The position numbers and the translations under genes are program-made. A model generated the notes under the pieces. That model made no database searches. It saw only the letters and a program-made list of their open reading frames with translations, and was not told where the DNA came from. From Fidelibacterota bacterium (GTDB lineage: Bacteria; Pseudomonadota; Alphaproteobacteria; Rhodospirillales; Rhodospirillaceae): DNA of 64,000 nt. This document shows positions 55,001-64,000 of this stretch, piece after piece; within the stretch, counting starts at the first letter, position 1; each line of letters opens with the position of its first letter. The DNA is taken from NCBI GenBank assembly GCA_947476625.1, contig CANJRA010000007.1, positions 42,513-106,512 on the forward strand, written 5' to 3'.

Positions 55001-55489
55001 GCGGTCGTCCATCAGGACAAAGTGCGGTGCGACGCGGGCTTCGAGCGGGAATCGGCGCAGCAGAGATTGGCAGAAGGCGTGCAGCGTCGAAATCTGCAAG
55101 CCGCCGGGGGCATCCAAGACTTTGGCAAACAGCTGCCGCGCACGTTCCATGATGCGCAGGCTGTCGGCGGAGGAATGGTCCAGTCCGCCGTGTACCAAAG
55201 GGGCAAGATCGCGATAGAGCGTGTCTTCGTCGGTGGTCACCCAACCGGCAAGGCGCGCGGCGATGCGATTGCTCATTTCGGCTGCGGCGGCCTTGGTGAA
55301 GGTGAGGCAGAGGATTTTCTGCGGCGTGGTGCCGGTCAACAGCAAGGCTAGGACGCGGTCGGTGAGCACCTTGGTCTTGCCTGATCCGGCGGAGGCCGTG
55401 ACCCAGACGTTGACGGTGGGTCGCGTGGCAGCGCTTTGCTCGCGATTGGCAATAGCAATGGGATCGACTGATGTTACGGCGGCACTCAT
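52022..55489 (-). CDS. addA: ATP-dependent helicase/nuclease AddA
   Basis: UvrD-like helicase plus nuclease subunit of the AddAB complex that resects double-strand breaks for recombination. 1155 residues from ATG 55489 (an ATG at 55519 lies further in addB). Walker A VTASAGSGKTKVLTDR, LCLTFTKAAAAEM, ILIDEAQDTNPDQW, AVGDRKQSIYSFQGA, RVITVHGAKGLEAP and late VAMTRAADRLYV. The C-terminal RecB-type nuclease shows VWIIDFKTNRPP. Overlaps addB by four bases. Confidence 0.96.
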   Translation of the reverse strand: MSAAVTSVDPIAIANREQSAATRPTVNVWVTASAGSGKTKVLTDRVLALLLTGTTPQKILCLTFTKAAAAEMSNRIAARLAGWVTTDEDTLYRDLAPLVHGGLDHSSADSLRIMERARQLFAKVLDAPGGLQISTLHAFCQSLLRRFPLEARVAPHFVLMDDRDTREALNTALEQTIADARTGVDKTLADALGILTARVHETNFGDLMKSLVAAGAKLRRMITAHGDADRAINAVAGKLGLGPNDDEASIVAAACHDDAFGCEALRQAVGVMAGGSKTDQERGAGIGAWLADTAGRPANFEAYANHFLTSGEIRKRLATKDIAERVLEPLQAEAARLMEILARVKAARVAAGTAALIHIGSHVLRLYDDDKQRRGAMDYDDLIQLTRQLLSRPGVAEWVLYKLDGGIEHILIDEAQDTNPDQWAIVEPIRAEFFAGDGRHEEQAATPRTVFAVGDRKQSIYSFQGAAPEAFDRVHYETKAQVQAAGASWLDVPMNVSFRSTPAVIDSVNAVFSQGLARDGVAAPDDDIIHLPARQTDGGLVEIWPLVQPEDGDETVSWKPPVERQKGDSPPNRLAADIAARIRRMIDDKEILDSKARPIRPGDIMVLVRRRTGFVEELVRQLKRQSIAVAGVDRMVLTDQIAIMDLVALGQFLLLPQDDLTLATVLKGPLVGLTEEELFIVAYNRGDKHLWDVLSVHAGTASAFGTAQKFLSELLARTDYLTPAELYGHILVTLDGRRKLLARLGMDADDPIDEFMNLALAYQKSRPPSLQGFLHWLAAGETEIKRDLDQGGIDAVRVITVHGAKGLEAPIVFLPDTAQVPIMRTQLLWTNHATPLLLWCSKADTLDPITARLCEDARTAQDREYHRLMYVAMTRAADRLYVCGWKTKRPVGLEESWYSLIKTGLESLPQTVALTENAQTILRLSSQQTQPAKPKIETRDTIEAAPLPAWALTAPRAEETPPRRLAPSRAILAEPAALSPLKDDGKTRYQRGIIIHRLLQSLPDIPAPRRSKAAEAFVKRATWGLDEAMQNAIVAETLAVLDTPAFAPLFAAGSRAEVSVTGLIGGYAVSGQVDRLAVTPTEVWIIDFKTNRPPPREAAKVDPAYIFQMATYRAALRSIYPSHTVRCVLLWTDGPFVMELESASMDAVLSTTALI

Positions 55490-58473
55490 GCGTCGCCCTC
55501 GTCTTCCGCCGCCGACCATTCCTTGACGCGGGCGAGGTGTTCGTAATCGCTGTATTTCGGCGCGTGGGCTGGATTGGGGCGCGCCTCATAAGGCGTGGTG
55601 GGATCGTCGAATTTGGCCACCAGTTCAGACAGACCTTGATGGGCGTCGGCAGCGAGCGCGGAGGCGCTGGCTTTGATGATGCGCTCGTTGCCGCCTTCGG
55701 CGCGGCCGTGCAGATGCCAGAAGCTCAAGGCGGCGACATCGCCCGCCGGAATTGTTTTGAAACCGCCGGCAGCGAGAATGGCGGCTTCGAGCGGTAACTG
55801 CGGCGCGAAGCCTGCGATGACTTCGGTTTCGCGCGGCGGTGCGCCGGTTTTGTAATCGATGATGGTGAGGCTGCCGTCTTTGCTGCGGTCGATGCGGTCG
55901 GCGGTAGCGGAAACGGTAAAGGGGCCGCCGGGGGCTTTCAATGTCATCTCGCCGGTTTGTTCGACATAGGCGTGTGCGAGTGTGGGACGACGCTGTTGTT
56001 CGTAGTCGATAAACCATGCGGCGATACGCTCGAAGCGCGGCCACCAGAAGGCCATGACGCCGGGGCGCGGCGCGACGTCGGTAAACGCGGCGCGGCCGAT
56101 GGCGATGAGGGACTCTAGGGCGTTGGCGGGTAAATCGCCGGATGGATGGGCGCTAATGAATTCATCGAGCGACTGATGAATCAGCGTACCGTAATCGGCA
56201 GCGCTGACGTCTTGTTCCAACGGATCGAGCGCGCGCAGTTTGAGAATATGTCGGGCGTAAACGCCGTAAGGATCGCGCATCCAGGTTTCGACTTGGGTGA
56301 CCGACAGTTTGCGCGGGCGCGCTGCGAGCGGTGGACGCGGCGCGGGCGGGGCGACGAGGGCGAAGCGTTCGGGCCGTGTCAGCGCGCCGGTCCAGGCGAG
56401 CGTCGGCGCGGTTTCAAACGAATCTTCCAGGCGTGCGGACTTCACGACTTGTGCGAGACGCATGAGCCAGCGCGAAGGGACCGTCGGCGTGCCTTCGACC
56501 TTTTTCGCGCGTGTCATGACGACACGGGGACCGCTAAGGGCCTGCACGATATCGTGCGCGGCTTGGCCGATGCGGCGCTCGGGCAGAGGCAAGCCGAAGT
56601 CCTTGCGCATCGGGCGGCTCATCCACGGGTCGGGCTGGGCGGCGGCGGGCCATGTGCCCTCGTTGAGGCCGCCGAGAATCAGCACGTCGAAATGCTGTAG
56701 GCGCGCTTCAAGCGGCCCCAGGATATGCAGGCGCGGATGTTTGCCGAAGCGCGGGCGCACGACGCGACCGTCCATGAGAGCTTGAAAGAGCGCAGGATAA
56801 GCCGCCGGTAAAATCGGCGGCAACGTATCGGCGCACTGCGCGAGGTCTGCAATAAAACCGGCAGCGGCATCGCCGGTGTCTTCGTCCCAGAGGTGTAAAG
56901 GACCGGCGGTGTCGTGGGTGGCGGCGAAAGCTTCGGCGGCTTCCATATGGGCTTTTAACAGTACGGACAGCGGTACGGGTTCCGCCTGTGTCATGAGGGC
57001 CGCGAAGTCGCTCCAGCATGCGGTGAGATGTTTTAACCACGGTGAGAGGTCGCGCTTGTGATGGGCCGTGCCGATAAGTTGCGCGAGGCCTTCAAGTCCC
57101 GCCGGTGGGCGCGGGCCGCGCAGGATCTCGCGCTCAGTGAGGCGCGTGAGCGTACGAAACACGGCGGCGTCTAAACCGGCCGCGGCAAAGGGATGATTGC
57201 AGGCTGCCAGCAGCGGCACGGGCGCAAAATTCTCGGCGACCATTTCGGCGGTCAGGCGAAGAAAGGCGCCGGGCGGTGTTTGGTGCAGCGGACGTCCGGC
57301 GGAATCATCAACATCAATCGACCAGCGCTTGAGTTCGGCGGTAACGCGTTGGGCGAGGTCGCGGTCGGGCGTAACGAGCGCGCAGGTGCGGCCTGGCCGT
57401 TCGAGCGTTTCGCGCATGACCAGTGAGATCGCCTCGGCCTCTTCACGCGGTGTGGCGCAGTCGAGCCGTGCGAGGCCGGTGACGGAGGACGCGTCAAAAG
57501 CCTTCAACGCCTGCCAGACATGCGAGGTGGCGGCGGGGCGCATCACTTCGGCGAGAAACCGCGCGCGCGTGGACGCGGGCAGTGTCGTGCCGGGCCACGG
57601 CTGCACGATGTCGCGCGCGATGCCGATCGTGCCGAGCAGATGTTTGAGACCATGCTGCGGGTGGGTTTCATCGATGGCGTCCCATCCTTCGGTTTCCAGC
57701 GCCATATCGAGGCCGGGCAACACGACACATCCTTCGGCAAGATGTGCGATGACTTTCAAAAGATGCGCGGTGGCGGGAATGCTGCCGGTCGAACCAGCGG
57801 CGATAATAGGTCCACTGCTGCCGCCTTTCGCCCAAGCTTCGGCCTGTGCAGCGAAGACGCGGTTACGGTGTTCGGCGGGATCGACGGCGCTTTCGGCGCG
57901 CAGGATGAGCGGCCAGTTCTCGGTCAGAATCGTCATGAAGCGCAGGGTTTCTTGCCAGTGCTTGGCGTAAGCCTCCGGCACGAGGTTTTTTAAGTTGGCG
58001 AAAGACACCTGCTCGGTTTGCACCTGATCGAGAAATTTGGCGAGTTCGCGGGCGAGACGCAGCGCTTGTTCGGGCAACGGCTCGCCCAGGTCGGGCGGCA
58101 GCGAGAGGATTAAGCGCGTCAGCATCAGTTCGCGTTTGAGCGCGGCGATGGGCGGCGGGATGTCCATAACGGACTCGGCCACGCTGTAGCTGGCGAAGAG
58201 CGCCTCTTCGTCATCGAGATCGTTCAGCGGCACAAGACGCGGCAGTAGGAGAGGCTTGCCTTCACTCAAGCGCAAGAAGGCTTCGCGCAGAGAGCGACAC
58301 GCGCGGCGTGTGGGCAGAAGCACGGTCATGGCTGCGAGCGCGAGAGGATCGGCGGCATCGTCGAGAATGCCGCGTGCGAGCGCGTCGACAAAAGGAACGT
58401 CGGCGGGAATCGTGAAAACCGCCGGCTTCCCGGCCGCATGGCGCTGTCTGGCTGCGGCGCGCCAGGTTGTCAT
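55486..58473 (-). CDS. addB: AddB nuclease subunit
   Basis: 995 residues from ATG 58473 (MTTWRAAARQRHAAGKPAVFTIP), with four-base overlap to murU. The N-terminal half is a helicase-like fold with degenerate boxes (VLLPTRRACRSL). The C-terminal nuclease has SLTIIDYKTGAPPRE. The alphaproteobacterial form lacks an iron-sulfur cysteine set, and none is seen here. Acts with AddA. Confidence 0.95.
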   Translation of the reverse strand: MTTWRAAARQRHAAGKPAVFTIPADVPFVDALARGILDDAADPLALAAMTVLLPTRRACRSLREAFLRLSEGKPLLLPRLVPLNDLDDEEALFASYSVAESVMDIPPPIAALKRELMLTRLILSLPPDLGEPLPEQALRLARELAKFLDQVQTEQVSFANLKNLVPEAYAKHWQETLRFMTILTENWPLILRAESAVDPAEHRNRVFAAQAEAWAKGGSSGPIIAAGSTGSIPATAHLLKVIAHLAEGCVVLPGLDMALETEGWDAIDETHPQHGLKHLLGTIGIARDIVQPWPGTTLPASTRARFLAEVMRPAATSHVWQALKAFDASSVTGLARLDCATPREEAEAISLVMRETLERPGRTCALVTPDRDLAQRVTAELKRWSIDVDDSAGRPLHQTPPGAFLRLTAEMVAENFAPVPLLAACNHPFAAAGLDAAVFRTLTRLTEREILRGPRPPAGLEGLAQLIGTAHHKRDLSPWLKHLTACWSDFAALMTQAEPVPLSVLLKAHMEAAEAFAATHDTAGPLHLWDEDTGDAAAGFIADLAQCADTLPPILPAAYPALFQALMDGRVVRPRFGKHPRLHILGPLEARLQHFDVLILGGLNEGTWPAAAQPDPWMSRPMRKDFGLPLPERRIGQAAHDIVQALSGPRVVMTRAKKVEGTPTVPSRWLMRLAQVVKSARLEDSFETAPTLAWTGALTRPERFALVAPPAPRPPLAARPRKLSVTQVETWMRDPYGVYARHILKLRALDPLEQDVSAADYGTLIHQSLDEFISAHPSGDLPANALESLIAIGRAAFTDVAPRPGVMAFWWPRFERIAAWFIDYEQQRRPTLAHAYVEQTGEMTLKAPGGPFTVSATADRIDRSKDGSLTIIDYKTGAPPRETEVIAGFAPQLPLEAAILAAGGFKTIPAGDVAALSFWHLHGRAEGGNERIIKASASALAADAHQGLSELVAKFDDPTTPYEARPNPAHAPKYSDYEHLARVKEWSAAEDEGDA

Positions 58474-59189
58474 ACGTTTGCCGGGAGCGGGGTCAGTAGG
58501 GCCGTGGTTTCGGTTACCGCTTGCGGTGTGCCGACGTGGTACCAGGCGCCATCGTGAACAACCGCGCGCATGCGGCCCGGGGCCAGCGCCGTGTTCCAAA
58601 GCCGGTTGAGCGAAAACGGCACAGCGGCCTCGCCTGCGAAAAGGCGCGGATGCATAATGGCTGCGCCGGCATACACATAAGGTGCCCGCGCCGCATCGCC
58701 GCGACGTTTCATGATGCCGGCGGTATCGACAAAAAAATCGCCCGCGCCGTCGAAGCCATGGGCGGTGTCGAGCGGATGGACCAGCATCAGCACATCGAGG
58801 CCATCATGCCAGGACGCGGCCAAGCGGTTCAGCATCGGCGTCTTGCCGTCGAGAATGATGGCATCGCAGTTAAAGGCGAAGAACGGGTTGTTGCCCAGCA
58901 GCGGGAGCGCATTGACGACGCCGCCGCCGGTGTCGAGTAGCGTTTCGGTTTCATCGGAGATGGTGATGGCGGGCGCGTTGCGTGCGTTCAGATGTTCGAT
59001 CATCAGCGGCGCGTGGTGATGAACGTTGACGATGGCGCGCGGGACATTGGCGGCGGCGAGTTGATCTAGCGTCCAGTCGATCAGGCTTTTGCCCGCGACT
59101 TTGACAAGGGGCTTCGGCGTGTAGTCGGTGATGGGCCGCATGCGCGTGCCCAGGCCCGCCGCGAGCAGCATGGCGGTTTGCGGCATCAT
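58470..59189 (-). CDS. murU: N-acetylmuramate alpha-1-phosphate uridylyltransferase MurU
   Basis: Nucleotidyltransferase converting MurNAc-1-phosphate to UDP-MurNAc in cell-wall recycling, bypassing de novo synthesis. 239 residues with LAAGLGTRMRPITDYTPKP and FNCDAIILDGKTP (metal and sugar site). Directly downstream of amgK (ATGA overlap), the recycling partner. A mannose-1-phosphate guanylyltransferase annotation is possible on sequence alone; the amgK neighbour favours MurU. Confidence 0.9.
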   Translation of the reverse strand: MMPQTAMLLAAGLGTRMRPITDYTPKPLVKVAGKSLIDWTLDQLAAANVPRAIVNVHHHAPLMIEHLNARNAPAITISDETETLLDTGGGVVNALPLLGNNPFFAFNCDAIILDGKTPMLNRLAASWHDGLDVLMLVHPLDTAHGFDGAGDFFVDTAGIMKRRGDAARAPYVYAGAAIMHPRLFAGEAAVPFSLNRLWNTALAPGRMRAVVHDGAWYHVGTPQAVTETTALLTPLPANV

Positions 59190-60178
59190 GCGGGCAGTAC
59201 TCGCATATCCGGCGGCACATGTTTATCCAGCCAGGTTTTAAGATCGCGCAATGCGGGGTGCTGCAGGCACGTATCCATGTAGCGCCAAAGGCGGGGCATG
59301 TGCTGAAGGTAGTGCGGCTTGTTATCGCGGAGTTTGAGGCGCGCGAAGGTGCCGATGACGCGCATGTGGCGCTGCGCGGCCATGATTGCCCAGGAGGTGT
59401 CGAAGTCGTCTTGCTTGATGGCGTGCGCGGCGAGGTAGCGCGCTTTCATCTCGGCGACGAGAGCGGGATTGATGTCGCGCCGGGCATCTTCGAGCAAGGA
59501 CATCAGATCGTATGTGACGGGGCCGGAGACGGCATCCTGGAAATCGAGGATACCGCAGGCTTTGAGACCCGCGCGTCCCGGCACCAGCATGAGATTGTCG
59601 ACGTGGTAGTCGAACAGGATGAGCGATGTCGGCGCGCGCCACGCAAGCGGCAGGGCGAGACGCCAGATTTCTTCGAAGTCGCGCAGCGCCATCGTCGGCA
59701 GCGGCTTCGCGCCGATCAACGGCAGATACCAGGTGTGGACGCGCCCGACTTCCTCGAGCATGCGCGGCATGCCGTAGGGAATGACACCTTCGGGGACGGC
59801 ATCGGGCATGTGATGCAGCGCAATGAGCGCGTCGATGGCGAGGGCATAGAGTGCCTGTTCGTCGTGGCCCTTGGCGAGCAAGCGGGTGTAGGTGTCGTCG
59901 CCGAGATCATCCAGCAACAAAAGACCGGCTTCGTTGTCTTCGGCCAGAATGGCGGGAACCGAAAAGCCGCGTTCGCTGAGATGACGGGCGATACGCACGA
60001 AGGGACGCACGTCTTCTTGCGGCGGCGGGGCATCCATGAGAACGACGCGGCCACGGTGATCCTCAAGGCGATCGTATTTGCGGAAGGAGGCATCGCCCGC
60101 GAGACGTCCGCGCGCGGCTTGATCCCAGCCGTGGCGTTTCAGAAATTCGGTGATAAGGGTTTCACGTTCCGCCAACAT
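59186..60178 (-). CDS. amgK: Anomeric MurNAc/GlcNAc kinase AmgK
   Basis: Aminoglycoside-phosphotransferase-like kinase that makes MurNAc-1-phosphate or GlcNAc-1-phosphate for peptidoglycan recycling. 330 residues. Catalytic LFDYHVDNLML (Brenner-like loop) and GILDFQDAVSGPVTYDL (metal-binding Asp). Overlaps tsaE by about 17 bases at its start. Confidence 0.92.
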   Translation of the reverse strand: MLAERETLITEFLKRHGWDQAARGRLAGDASFRKYDRLEDHRGRVVLMDAPPPQEDVRPFVRIARHLSERGFSVPAILAEDNEAGLLLLDDLGDDTYTRLLAKGHDEQALYALAIDALIALHHMPDAVPEGVIPYGMPRMLEEVGRVHTWYLPLIGAKPLPTMALRDFEEIWRLALPLAWRAPTSLILFDYHVDNLMLVPGRAGLKACGILDFQDAVSGPVTYDLMSLLEDARRDINPALVAEMKARYLAAHAIKQDDFDTSWAIMAAQRHMRVIGTFARLKLRDNKPHYLQHMPRLWRYMDTCLQHPALRDLKTWLDKHVPPDMRVLPA

Positions 60179-60623
60179 GCTTACTCACTGCCGCAATGCG
60201 CTCGGCCCAGGCGCTGTCGCCGGAAAGCTGCGCGTGGCGCGCATCCCCCACTGACGAAAGCGTCACGTCCAAACGCTTCTTGGGCAGAAGCGCCCCCAGA
60301 CGTTCGGGCCATTCAATCAAACTGATACCTGCCGCGAGGGCTTCTTCAAAGCCCAATTCCAGGGCGTCGTCGGGATTGTCGAGGCGATAGAGGTCGAAGT
60401 GCCATATGTGAGCCGCGGCGGCTTCGTACACCTGGACGAGGGTAAAGGTTGGGCTGACGACTTCTTCGTCGCTGCCGGTGAAGGCGCGGATGAAGCTGCG
60501 GGCAAGTGTCGTTTTGCCGGCGCCGAGCGGGCCGTGGAGGGCAATGATATCGCCCTTGCGCGCCTGCAGGGCCAGAGCGGCACCCAGGGCAGCCGTGTCG
60601 GTTTCGGAAAGCAGTATGAGCAT
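60162..60623 (-). CDS. tsaE: tRNA threonylcarbamoyladenosine synthesis ATPase TsaE
   Basis: P-loop ATPase of the TsaB-D-E complex that makes t6A37 in tRNAs reading ANN codons. 153 residues. Walker A HGPLGAGKTT, SPTFTLVQVYE, HFDLYRL and LIEWPERL (family signatures). Start ATG 60623. Confidence 0.96.
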   Translation of the reverse strand: MLILLSETDTAALGAALALQARKGDIIALHGPLGAGKTTLARSFIRAFTGSDEEVVSPTFTLVQVYEAAAAHIWHFDLYRLDNPDDALELGFEEALAAGISLIEWPERLGALLPKKRLDVTLSSVGDARHAQLSGDSAWAERIAAVSKHVGGT

Positions 60624-60625
60624 GA

Positions 60626-63073
60626 TTACCTGGCCGCGACCGTATCTGCGCGGGTTTTGCCCGCCGCGCCGCCAGCAGGCAAGCGCGCAGCGACCACGGT
60701 CTCGGTGCCTTCGGTGGTGATGTCGAGGCGTCCGCCGTGCAACTCGGCCATGCGCTGGGCAAGATAGACGCCGAGGCCGGGGTTGTAAGAATCGTCGGTG
60801 ATGTGGCGGACCGAGAACGTGATTTCTTCGGGCGTGCGCTGCACGGAGAGACTGATTTGCGTTGCCACGGCGCTTTTCAACGCGCCGGTGACGATGTGGT
60901 AGAGCGTTTGTTTGATGCGCACGGAATCGCCCACCATCCAGCCGGCATCGGCGGGACAGGCGACGGCCAGCGCAATGCCGCGTTTTTTGACGGCCTCGCG
61001 GGTCATGGCGACGACGCGTTCAATCGCTTCGCGGATATCGAAGGAGTCGAGGTGCAGGGTTTGCTGTCCGGCTTCGACGCCCGAGAGATCGCGCACGTCG
61101 GCGATGAGCGTCTTTAAAACTTTCGCCGAGCCGATGATGTCCTGCACCGCGCCGGGGGCGAGCGACTGGATGCCGTTCTTGGTGACCATGCGCGTGGCGA
61201 GCGAGGCGATGGTGGAGACCGGGCCTTCAAGTTCCGCGGCGACGTTGGTGATGAATTCGGAGCGGAGTTTGTCAGTGGCCGATAAGGCTTCGGCGCGGCC
61301 GCGCAGGGCTTGAGCGACGCGTTCGGGCGCGGAGACGTCGTTGTAGCAGAACAGAACACCGCCGTCGGGCAGCGGCACGGAGATGAATTCGAGCACCGAG
61401 CCATCGTTGCGCACCACACGGCCTTGCTGCGCGGCGCGTTGACGGTCGGCGGCGAGAGCTTGCAGCATGACGGCGCGGTGGCGCGCCCAGACGGTGTCGT
61501 CCTCGAAGAAATCACGGAAGGCTTCGATCACAGCGCTCATGGCCGGGCCTTCGCGCAAGGCATCGAGACTGAGTTCCCAAAGCTCGGCGAAGGCGGGGTT
61601 GGCGAGGCGCAACTGGCCGTCGGCGCCGAACACCGCGACGGCTTCTTGCAGGTTATCGATGGTCTCGCGCTGCACGGCGATGAGGGTGTTGTAGGAGCGT
61701 TCGAGGGTGAGTTTGTCGGTGACGTCTTCGTAGGTGGTCAGCAAGCCGCCCATGGGATGCGGCGCGATCACGCGGCGCAACGTTCCCCCATCCGGCAGAT
61801 GCAGCACGTCTTCAAGAGGTTCGATGAGGGAGTTGAAGCGCGCGAGTTCTTTGTCTTTATAGGCCGGGAAGTCGGCGACTTCGGGCAATTTACGTTCACC
61901 ACGCAAGGCGTCGAGCAAGTTGCCGTAGGTCGGGCCGTCGAGCAGCCAGCTTTGATCGATGCGCCAAAGTTTGGCGAAGGCGGTATTGAAGAACACCAAA
62001 CGTGTATCGGTCCCGAAGATGGCGATGGCGGTGGTCAGGCGTTCGAGCACGTCGGCGTGGGCGGCGGCTTCGCGTTTGACGCGGGTTTCAAGCTCTTCCT
62101 GGCGCGTGATGTCGTGGGCGACGCCTGACGTAAGACGTCCCGTGCCGTCGGAGAACAGCGCGGCCTGGCCGTCTTCCAGCTTCAGCACGGTAGCTTCGAC
62201 GGGGGATTCGGTGACCTCCATCAGGCGGCGGCTGCCGTCGATGACCATGTGGAAGGGCGCGCGGCGGGTTTCGCTGGCGGCGCGGGCAGCGGCGGCAAGC
62301 GCACGGGCTTCGCGCACGGCGACACGCGGGGCCAGCTCGCGTCCGCGCGCCACGACATCGGCGGCGCTTTTGGCGTCGACGGCTTTGACATAAGCCGCAT
62401 TGCAATAGATTAGCGAGAGATCGTCGTCGCGCAGCCACACGGGCTCGGCGATGCCGTCGAGCGCGGCCTTCAGCATATTGCGTTCATGGGTGAGCGCAGC
62501 GGTTTCCTCGGTGAGCGTATCGACGGCGGCAACGCCTTCGGTAACGTCGCTCATCCACACGACATCGGCCATGACGCGGCCCTGATCGTCGACCGCGCGC
62601 ACACCGCGCGCCTGAATACGCCGCCCGGTGCCGGTATGCGTGAGGTCGATCTGAAAACCGTTACCGCTCTCGCGTAAGGAGGCGATGGCATTCTGGAGAC
62701 GTTCGCGCGAGGCGGTCTCGAACCCTTCGGTGACTTCTTCAAAGCCGGAATCAAGGCCGCGGAAAAGATCGAGCAGGACGGCGAGGCGGCGCGAGCAATA
62801 GCCAGTCTCACGAAAAGACGGCAAAGCCTTCTGATCGTCGTCGGCGTCTGCGACGGGCTGATGGAACCAGGCGAAATAGCCTTCGGGGGCGGTCTCCAGC
62901 GCGGCTTGCACGGCGGCGCGGGTGTATTCGGCGCGGCCGGCGGCGCGTTCGGCCTTCTGCCAGTGGCGGTGCTGACGCCAGAGCGCGAGGGCGGCTGGGG
63001 GCACCAGCAGCACAACTGCGGCCAGCCCGGTGATGACCGGCGGCGTCAGCAGCTCCCAAATATCGCCGGGCAA
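60626..63073 (-). CDS. Membrane PAS histidine-kinase-like protein with degenerate catalytic boxes
   Basis: 815 residues. One span near the N-terminus (about 9-27), at least three PAS-type segments (around 205, 340 and 480; for example LRDDDLSLIYCNAAYVKAV, IFGTDTRLVFFNTAFAKLW, VFGADGQLRLANPAFAELW), then an HisKA/HATPase-like C-terminus. The H-box position reads FITNVAAELEGPVSTI, with Ala where His is expected. The N-box is RIKQTLYHIVTGALKSA (Thr for Asn) and the G1 box is absent. It looks catalytically dead as a kinase and may act as a sensor or scaffold. Conserved position before tsaE. Confidence 0.85.
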   Translation of the reverse strand: MPGDIWELLTPPVITGLAAVVLLVPPAALALWRQHRHWQKAERAAGRAEYTRAAVQAALETAPEGYFAWFHQPVADADDDQKALPSFRETGYCSRRLAVLLDLFRGLDSGFEEVTEGFETASRERLQNAIASLRESGNGFQIDLTHTGTGRRIQARGVRAVDDQGRVMADVVWMSDVTEGVAAVDTLTEETAALTHERNMLKAALDGIAEPVWLRDDDLSLIYCNAAYVKAVDAKSAADVVARGRELAPRVAVREARALAAAARAASETRRAPFHMVIDGSRRLMEVTESPVEATVLKLEDGQAALFSDGTGRLTSGVAHDITRQEELETRVKREAAAHADVLERLTTAIAIFGTDTRLVFFNTAFAKLWRIDQSWLLDGPTYGNLLDALRGERKLPEVADFPAYKDKELARFNSLIEPLEDVLHLPDGGTLRRVIAPHPMGGLLTTYEDVTDKLTLERSYNTLIAVQRETIDNLQEAVAVFGADGQLRLANPAFAELWELSLDALREGPAMSAVIEAFRDFFEDDTVWARHRAVMLQALAADRQRAAQQGRVVRNDGSVLEFISVPLPDGGVLFCYNDVSAPERVAQALRGRAEALSATDKLRSEFITNVAAELEGPVSTIASLATRMVTKNGIQSLAPGAVQDIIGSAKVLKTLIADVRDLSGVEAGQQTLHLDSFDIREAIERVVAMTREAVKKRGIALAVACPADAGWMVGDSVRIKQTLYHIVTGALKSAVATQISLSVQRTPEEITFSVRHITDDSYNPGLGVYLAQRMAELHGGRLDITTEGTETVVAARLPAGGAAGKTRADTVAAR

Positions 63074-63155
63074 ATAGGTTCCTCTAGATACAATTACGGC
63101 CTGACCCGATTCTATAACCTTCGGAGTCAGGCCGCAAAGACGTTAAGGCAATGCC
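63074..63155. other. 82-base gap between ahcY and the PAS protein
   Basis: A GTTATAGAATCGGGTCAGGCC/GGCCTGACTCCGAAGGTTATAG arrangement around 63099-63133 forms a long imperfect hairpin containing GGCCTGAC / GTCAGGCC. It probably marks termination of the leftward ahcY transcript. Confidence 0.5.

Positions 63156-64000
<845 letters not shown>

Overview
The window is GC-rich, densely coded alphaproteobacterial chromosome. The evidence for this is a class II aroA, an AddAB recombination nuclease, the run aroA-cmk-rpsA-ihfB-lapA-pyrF-trpF-trpB-trpA-accD-folC, the lptB-rpoN-ptsN block, a TIGR02300 zinc-ribbon gene, and the overlapping tsaE-amgK-murU-addB-addA operon beside ahcY. The gene content resembles Caulobacterales, Rhodospirillales or Micropepsales lineages. 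The species cannot be named from the sequence alone.

Layout. 0-3.3 kb: the end of lptB, rpoN with a textbook sigma-54 promoter in front of it, ptsN, and a small exported protein. 3.3-3.9 kb: two unrelated 5'-truncated fragments placed head to head. 3.9-5.9 kb: a leftward bufferin (copper-binding RiPP) operon, bufA-bufB-bufC. 6-18 kb: a ceramide/sphingolipid island. It holds an acyl-AMP ligase, the ceramide reductase cerR, a dedicated acyl carrier protein, serine palmitoyltransferase, a lipid kinase of the CpgB type paired with a Tam41-like nucleotidyltransferase, lptF and lptG, a membrane fatty-acid hydroxylase, and bacterial ceramide synthase. Together these would condense serine with an ACP-bound acyl chain, reduce and N-acylate the base, hydroxylate it and add an anionic headgroup. 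The lptFG pair in the middle raises the question of transport to the outer membrane. 18-24 kb: a DmeF-type metal exporter, an exported methyltransferase, small proline-rich secreted proteins, a histidine kinase, and a receiver-HPt gene broken by two stop codons. 24-29 kb: a GT-C/GT2/GtrA-like glycosylation operon, a cytochrome c and a Tat-exported oxidoreductase.

29-35 kb is accessory DNA with an unusual density of broken genes: a methylase-specificity fusion lacking its NPPF region, tandem FkbM methyltransferases joined by a deletion and carrying a C11 tract, a frameshifted HEPN (AbiU2-like) gene, and a 33-residue-repeat protein split by an in-frame TGA. It ends in tandem copies of the 3' tip and flank of a tRNA-Ala(GGC) gene. 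This looks like a decaying or poorly assembled island at a tRNA attachment site.

35-46.6 kb is core housekeeping (aroA through folC). 46.6-52 kb is an accessory insert (TauE-like permease, a methyltransferase and sulfotransferase divergent pair, a Rieske oxygenase) around trxA. 52-64 kb is the leftward core block addA, addB, murU, amgK, tsaE, a PAS histidine-kinase-like protein whose H-box lacks histidine, and ahcY running off the end.

Most interesting points: lptFG inside the sphingolipid island; the bufferin operon; probable sigma-54 autoregulation of rpoN; the cluster of lesions at 23.8-34.3 kb; the C11 tract; the TGA in the repeat protein; and the degenerate kinase.
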